Shown here piece by piece: positions 15,219 through 19,756 of a DNA stretch of 19,756 bases. Every line of letters starts with the position of its first letter. The stretch's first letter is position 1. The translations under genes were made by a program, and so were the position numbers. The notes beneath the pieces were generated by a model. The model was given only the letters and a program-made list of their open reading frames with translations, was not told where the DNA came from and did no database searches. Where the stretch lies: NCBI RefSeq assembly GCF_962719845.1, contig NZ_CAUIYF010000021.1:1-19756 (forward strand), given 5' to 3'. Source of the stretch: Neisseria uirgultaei (lineage in GTDB: Bacteria; Pseudomonadota; Gammaproteobacteria; Burkholderiales; Neisseriaceae).

Positions 15219-15287
15219 ATCGAAAGTACCGTTTCCCAATATCGAAAATCCGCCATGCGGTAAAAATACTTCCTTCAAGGAGCAAAA

Positions 15288-18200
15288 ATGAATTTGTTGA
15301 ACTTATTTAATCCGTTGCAAACTGCCGGCATGGAAGAAGAGTTTGATGCCATCAAAATCGGTATTGCCTCTCCCGAAACCATCCGCTCATGGTCTTATGG
15401 CGAAGTTAAAAAACCTGAAACCATCAACTACCGTACGTTCAAACCTGAGCGCGACGGTCTGTTCTGCGCCAAAATCTTTGGCCCGGTCAAAGACTATGAA
15501 TGTTTGTGCGGTAAATACAAACGTTTGAAATTTAAAGGCGTAACCTGTGAAAAATGTGGCGTAGAAGTGACCCTGTCCAAAGTGCGCCGCGAACGCATGG
15601 GTCATATCGAATTGGCTGCACCAGTTGCCCACATTTGGTTCTTGAAATCCCTGCCTTCTCGTTTGGGTATGGTGTTGGACATGACTTTGCGCGACATCGA
15701 GCGCGTATTGTACTTTGAAGCATTTGTGGTAACAGACCCCGGCATGACTCCGCTGCAACGCCGTCAATTGCTGACTGAAGACGATTACTACAACAAACTG
15801 GACGAATACGGCGACGATTTCGATGCCAAAATGGGTGCGGAAGGTATCCGCGAATTGCTGCGTACCTTGAATGTAGCGGGCGAAATCGAAATCCTGCGCC
15901 AAGAGTTGGAATCGACCGGTTCCGACACCAAAATCAAAAAAATCGCCAAACGCTTGAAAGTATTGGAAGCCTTCCATCGTTCCGGTATGAAGCTGGAGTG
16001 GATGATTATGGACGTGCTGCCGGTATTGCCGCCCGATTTGCGTCCTCTGGTTCCATTGGACGGCGGTCGTTTTGCTACTTCCGATTTGAACGATTTGTAC
16101 CGTCGCGTCATTAACCGCAACAACCGTCTGAAACGCCTACTGGAACTGCACGCGCCCGACATTATCGTTCGCAACGAAAAACGCATGTTGCAAGAAGCGG
16201 TTGACTCCCTGTTGGATAACGGCCGTCGCGGTAAAGCCATGACCGGTGCCAACAAACGTCCGTTGAAATCATTGGCAGATATGATTAAAGGTAAAGGCGG
16301 CCGTTTCCGTCAAAACCTGCTGGGTAAACGTGTGGACTATTCAGGTCGTTCCGTGATTACCGTAGGCCCATACCTGCGTCTGCACCAATGTGGTCTGCCG
16401 AAAAAAATGGCTTTGGAACTGTTCAAACCATTCATTTTCCACAAATTGGAAAAACAAGGTCTAGCCTCTACCGTTAAAGCAGCGAAAAAATTGGTAGAGC
16501 AAGAAGTACCGGAAGTATGGGACATCTTGGAAGAAGTCATCCGCGAACATCCGATTATGCTGAACCGTGCGCCAACCCTGCACCGTTTGGGTATTCAAGC
16601 GTTTGAACCTATCTTGATCGAAGGTAAAGCCATTCAGTTGCACCCATTGGTGTGTGCCGCATTTAACGCCGACTTTGACGGTGACCAAATGGCTGTACAC
16701 GTTCCATTGAGCTTGGAAGCACAAATGGAAGCACGCACGCTGATGCTGGCTTCAAACAACGTATTGTCTCCAGCCAACGGCGAACCGATTATCGTACCTT
16801 CTCAAGATATCGTATTGGGTCTGTACTACATGACCCGCGACCGTATCAATGCCAAAGGCGAAGGCAGCCTGTTTGCCGATGTGAAAGAAGTGCATCGCGC
16901 ATACCATACCAAACAGGTTGAGCTGGGTACGAAAATCACCGTACGTCTGCGCGAATGGGTGAAAAACGAAGCAGGTGAGTTTGAGCCTGTCGTTAACCGT
17001 TACGAAACAACCGTCGGCCGTGCATTGTTGAGCGAAATCTTGCCGAAAGGCCTGCCGTTCGAGTACATCAACAAAGCGTTGAAGAAAAAAGAAATTTCTA
17101 AACTGATTAACGCATCGTTCCGCCTGTGCGGCTTGCGCGATACGGTTATCTTTGCTGATCACCTGATGTACACCGGTTTCGGATTTGCAGCCAAAGGCGG
17201 TATTTCCATTGCCGTTGACGATATGGAAATTCCAAAAGAAAAAGCGGCCTTGCTGGCTGAAGCCAATGCCGAGGTTAAAGAAATCGAAGACCAATACCGT
17301 CAAGGTTTGGTTACCAACGGCGAACGCTACAACAAAGTGGTGGATATTTGGGGTCGTGCCGGCGATAAAATCGCTAAAGCGATGATGGACAACCTGTCCA
17401 AACAAAAAGTTATCGACCGTGACGGCAACGAAGTCGATCAAGAGTCATTCAACTCCATCTATATGATGGCTGACTCCGGTGCCCGTGGTTCTGCGGCTCA
17501 GATTAAACAGTTGTCCGGTATGCGCGGTTTGATGGCGAAACCTGACGGATCGATTATTGAAACGCCGATTACCTCAAACTTCCGCGAAGGTCTGACCGTA
17601 TTGCAATACTTTATTGCGACCCACGGTGCGCGTAAGGGTTTGGCGGATACCGCATTGAAAACCGCGAACTCCGGTTACCTGACCCGTCGTCTGGTAGACG
17701 TAACTCAAGATTTGGTCGTTGTTGAAGACGATTGCGGTACTTCAGACGGCTTTGTCATGAAGGCAGTGGTACAAGGCGGTGATGTGATTGAAGCATTGCG
17801 CGATCGTATTTTGGGTCGTGTTACCGCGTCTGACGTTGTTGATCCGTCAAGTGGCGAAACATTGGTTGAAGCAGGCACGTTGTTGACTGAAAAACTGGTG
17901 GATATGATTGACCAATCCGGTGTCGATGAAGTCAAAGTCCGTACACCGATTACTTGTAAAACCCGCCATGGCTTGTGTGCGCACTGTTATGGTCGCGACT
18001 TGGCACGCGGCAAACTGGTCAATGCCGGTGAGGCAGTCGGCGTAATTGCCGCTCAGTCTATCGGTGAGCCGGGTACTCAGTTGACCATGCGTACGTTCCA
18101 CATCGGTGGTGCGGCATCCCGTGCGGCAGCCGCCAGCCAAGTGGAAGCCAAATCCAACGGTACGGCACGATTCAGCAGCCAGATGCGTTACGTTGCCAAC

Positions 18201-19463
18201 AACAAAGGCGAATTGGTTGTCATCGGTCGCTCTTGCGAAGTCGTGATTCATGATGACATCGGCCGTGAACGCGAACGCCACAAAGTACCTTACGGTGCCA
18301 TCCTGCTGGTACAAGACGGTATGGCCATTAAAGCCGGTCAAACCTTGGCAACTTGGGATCCTCATACCCGTCCGATGATTACCGAACACGCAGGTATGGT
18401 GAAATTTGAAAACGTGGAAGAGGGCGTAACCGTTGCCAAACAAACTGACGATGTAACCGGTTTGTCCACTTTGGTAGTGATTGACGGCAAACGCCGTTCC
18501 AGCAGCGCATCCAAACTGTTGCGTCCGACTGTGAAACTCTTGGACGAAAACGGTCTGGAAATCTGCATCCCGGGTACTTCCACTCCGGTATCTATGGCAT
18601 TCCCAGTGGGCGCAGTGATTACTGTACGCGAAGGTCAGGAAATCGGTAAAGGCGACGTATTGGCGCGTATCCCGCAAGCCTCTTCCAAAACCCGCGATAT
18701 TACCGGTGGTCTGCCGCGCGTTGCCGAGCTGTTTGAAGCACGCGTGCCGAAAGATGCAGGTATGCTGGCAGAAATTACCGGTACCGTTTCATTCGGTAAA
18801 GAGACCAAAGGCAAACAGCGTCTGATTATCACTGATGTAGACGGCGTAGCATACGAGACTTTGATTTCCAAAGAGAAACAAATTCTGGTACACGACGGTC
18901 AAGTGGTAAACCGCGGTGAAACCATCGTGGACGGTGCCGTAGATCCGCACGACATTCTGCGTCTGCAAGGTATCGAAGCATTGGCTCGCTACATTGTTCA
19001 AGAGGTACAAGAGGTTTACCGCCTGCAAGGTGTGAAGATTTCCGATAAACACATCGAAGTCATCATCCGTCAGATGCTGCGCCGTGTGAATATTGTCGAT
19101 TCAGGTGAAACCGAATTCATTACCGGTGAGCAAGTCGAACGCGGCGATGTCATGACAGCCAATGAAAAAGCTTTGGAAGAAGGTAAAGAACCGGCACGTT
19201 ACGAAAACGTATTGTTGGGTATTACCAAAGCCTCACTGTCCACTGACAGCTTCATTTCTGCCGCATCGTTCCAAGAAACGACCCGCGTTCTGACCGAAGC
19301 CGCCATCATGGGCAAACAAGACGAATTGCGTGGTTTGAAAGAAAACGTCATCGTCGGTCGCTTGATTCCTGCCGGTACCGGTTTGACTTACCACCGCAGC
19401 CGTCATCAACAATGGCAAGAGGTGGAGCAGGAGACTGCTGAAACCCAAGTAACGGATGAATAA
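15288..19463 (+). CDS. rpoC: RNA polymerase beta' subunit
   Basis: The beta' subunit holds the catalytic magnesium of RNA polymerase and the clamp. The product has 1391 aa, starting MNLLNLFNP; AAGGAG lies just upstream of ATG 15288. The N-terminal zinc site is Cys72, Cys74, Cys87 and Cys90. The catalytic motif NADFDGD is at 460-466. The second zinc site is Cys816, Cys890, Cys897 and Cys900, each two residues beyond E. coli numbering. The bridge-helix/trigger-loop region includes AAQSIGEPGTQLTMRTFH. A 10-base uptake core (minus strand) lies inside at 17741-17750. It ends at a strong terminator, so the downstream lipoprotein gene is insulated. Confidence 0.98.
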   Translation: MNLLNLFNPLQTAGMEEEFDAIKIGIASPETIRSWSYGEVKKPETINYRTFKPERDGLFCAKIFGPVKDYECLCGKYKRLKFKGVTCEKCGVEVTLSKVRRERMGHIELAAPVAHIWFLKSLPSRLGMVLDMTLRDIERVLYFEAFVVTDPGMTPLQRRQLLTEDDYYNKLDEYGDDFDAKMGAEGIRELLRTLNVAGEIEILRQELESTGSDTKIKKIAKRLKVLEAFHRSGMKLEWMIMDVLPVLPPDLRPLVPLDGGRFATSDLNDLYRRVINRNNRLKRLLELHAPDIIVRNEKRMLQEAVDSLLDNGRRGKAMTGANKRPLKSLADMIKGKGGRFRQNLLGKRVDYSGRSVITVGPYLRLHQCGLPKKMALELFKPFIFHKLEKQGLASTVKAAKKLVEQEVPEVWDILEEVIREHPIMLNRAPTLHRLGIQAFEPILIEGKAIQLHPLVCAAFNADFDGDQMAVHVPLSLEAQMEARTLMLASNNVLSPANGEPIIVPSQDIVLGLYYMTRDRINAKGEGSLFADVKEVHRAYHTKQVELGTKITVRLREWVKNEAGEFEPVVNRYETTVGRALLSEILPKGLPFEYINKALKKKEISKLINASFRLCGLRDTVIFADHLMYTGFGFAAKGGISIAVDDMEIPKEKAALLAEANAEVKEIEDQYRQGLVTNGERYNKVVDIWGRAGDKIAKAMMDNLSKQKVIDRDGNEVDQESFNSIYMMADSGARGSAAQIKQLSGMRGLMAKPDGSIIETPITSNFREGLTVLQYFIATHGARKGLADTALKTANSGYLTRRLVDVTQDLVVVEDDCGTSDGFVMKAVVQGGDVIEALRDRILGRVTASDVVDPSSGETLVEAGTLLTEKLVDMIDQSGVDEVKVRTPITCKTRHGLCAHCYGRDLARGKLVNAGEAVGVIAAQSIGEPGTQLTMRTFHIGGAASRAAAASQVEAKSNGTARFSSQMRYVANNKGELVVIGRSCEVVIHDDIGRERERHKVPYGAILLVQDGMAIKAGQTLATWDPHTRPMITEHAGMVKFENVEEGVTVAKQTDDVTGLSTLVVIDGKRRSSSASKLLRPTVKLLDENGLEICIPGTSTPVSMAFPVGAVITVREGQEIGKGDVLARIPQASSKTRDITGGLPRVAELFEARVPKDAGMLAEITGTVSFGKETKGKQRLIITDVDGVAYETLISKEKQILVHDGQVVNRGETIVDGAVDPHDILRLQGIEALARYIVQEVQEVYRLQGVKISDKHIEVIIRQMLRRVNIVDSGETEFITGEQVERGDVMTANEKALEEGKEPARYENVLLGITKASLSTDSFISAASFQETTRVLTEAAIMGKQDELRGLKENVIVGRLIPAGTGLTYHRSRHQQWQEVEQETAETQVTDE

Positions 19464-19486
19464 TCTTTGGTGCGTTTATTCAATAC

Positions 19487-19516
19487 AAAACCGCAAGCCT
19501 TGAGCTTGCGGTTTTT
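19487..19516 (+). terminator. Intrinsic terminator of rpoBC
   Basis: AAAACCGCAAGC (19487-19498) pairs perfectly with GCTTGCGGTTTT (19504-19515) over loop CTTGA; T5 runs 19512-19516. It starts 23 nt after the rpoC stop. It separates rpoC transcription from the phase-variable promoter downstream. Confidence 0.93.
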
Positions 19517-19670
19517 CTTTATCCGATTAAGGCAAAAACAAGTGTTTTCGTCATTTTGAGGTGTGTGGATATAAGCCCGATAAGCGTTCCATATCTTCGT
19601 ACCGCCAAATCATGCATCGAATAGAACGAGTTAAATCCGAAGGTTATTGTGTTAAATATTGCAAAAATAC
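19517..19670 (+). other. Noncoding spacer upstream of the lipoprotein promoter
   Basis: No gene, RNA gene, uptake sequence or Correia-type repeat is evident in these 154 bases. The last 40 or so are very AT-rich and could act as an UP element or bind IHF or similar proteins, but no specific site is recognised. Confidence 0.5.
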
Positions 19671-19756
19671 TTTAAAAATTTTGCGGGGGGGGGGGTAGAA
19701 TTTCCAGACTTAAAGCTTAAGTTTTTTTAACAAAGTTTGGGGGAGTCTAAATGAAA
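19671..19756 (+). promoter_or_regulatory. Phase-variable poly-G promoter of the lipoprotein gene (second copy, with gene start)
   Basis: A candidate -35 TTTAAA (19671-19676, 4/6) and -10 TAGAAT (19696-19701) are separated by 19 nt that include G11 (19685-19695). G9 would give the ideal 17 nt, so the present length predicts reduced expression. The leader, RBS and ATG (19751) then repeat the start of the window, and the gene breaks off after two codons (ATG AAA). The -35 choice is uncertain. Confidence 0.75.
19679..19756 (+). repeat. Terminal direct repeat, right copy
   Basis: This is the right-hand partner of the repeat at 1-77. It differs by carrying GC before G11 where the left copy has G12. 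Merging the two gives a closed path of about 19.68 kb. Confidence 0.97.

Noticed and set aside
1..19756. Circular plasmid
   Set aside because: The ends overlap, but there is no replication initiator, origin iterons, partition or mobilisation gene, and the content is single-copy essential chromosomal genes.
1..19756. CRISPR array, prophage or insertion sequence
   Set aside because: No regularly spaced repeats, integrase, transposase or phage genes were seen on either strand.

Overview
The window comes from a Neisseria chromosome. Evidence: 12-mer DNA uptake sequences (ATGCCGTCTGAA, AGGCCGTCTGAA and the AGGTCGTCTGAA variant) occur singly and as inverted-repeat terminators. There is also a Slam (DUF560) gene, an fHbp-like lipoprotein and a poly-G promoter. 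Both AT- and AG-type uptake words point to the meningitidis/gonorrhoeae/lactamica/polysaccharea group, but I cannot name the species.

Layout, all on the + strand: (1) 1-2833 is a two-gene surface-lipoprotein module, a lipoprotein with an fHbp-type C-terminal barrel followed by a Slam outer-membrane translocon; (2) 2927-7368 is the str operon, rpsL-rpsG-fusA-tuf, with a near-consensus promoter; (3) 7375-8381 is trpT (tRNA-Trp), a strong terminator, then secE-nusG; (4) 8391-10763 is rplK-rplA-rplJ-rplL, with leaders that look like ribosomal-protein autoregulatory sites; (5) 10780-19463 is an attenuator-like hairpin, a candidate promoter inside a perfect 16-bp inverted repeat, then rpoB and rpoC separated by uptake-sequence hairpins; (6) 19487-19756 is the rpoC terminator and the poly-G promoter of the lipoprotein gene.

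The last 78 bases repeat the first 77 with one base missing, so the window closes on itself at the lipoprotein promoter. Neisseria chromosomes normally carry two near-identical tuf genes, in the order tufB-trpT-secE-nusG-rplKAJL-rpoBC-...-rpsL-rpsG-fusA-tufA-rpsJ. Here one tuf has fusA (tufA context) on its left and trpT-secE (tufB context) on its right. The simplest reading is a false circle from an assembler merging tufA with tufB; a real tufA x tufB excision circle or tandem duplication is the biological alternative. Either way, in the normal chromosome the lipoprotein-Slam module should lie between rpoC and rpsL.

The module is the accessory element. It is a predicted surface lipoprotein with its probable dedicated exporter, placed between two invariant housekeeping blocks. 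It is set off by a strong terminator upstream and a strong rpsL promoter downstream, and its first promoter has G11/G12 between -35 and -10, so phase-variable expression is likely. The rest is standard transcription and translation machinery with wild-type residues at the main rifampicin (RpoB) and streptomycin (S12) sites.
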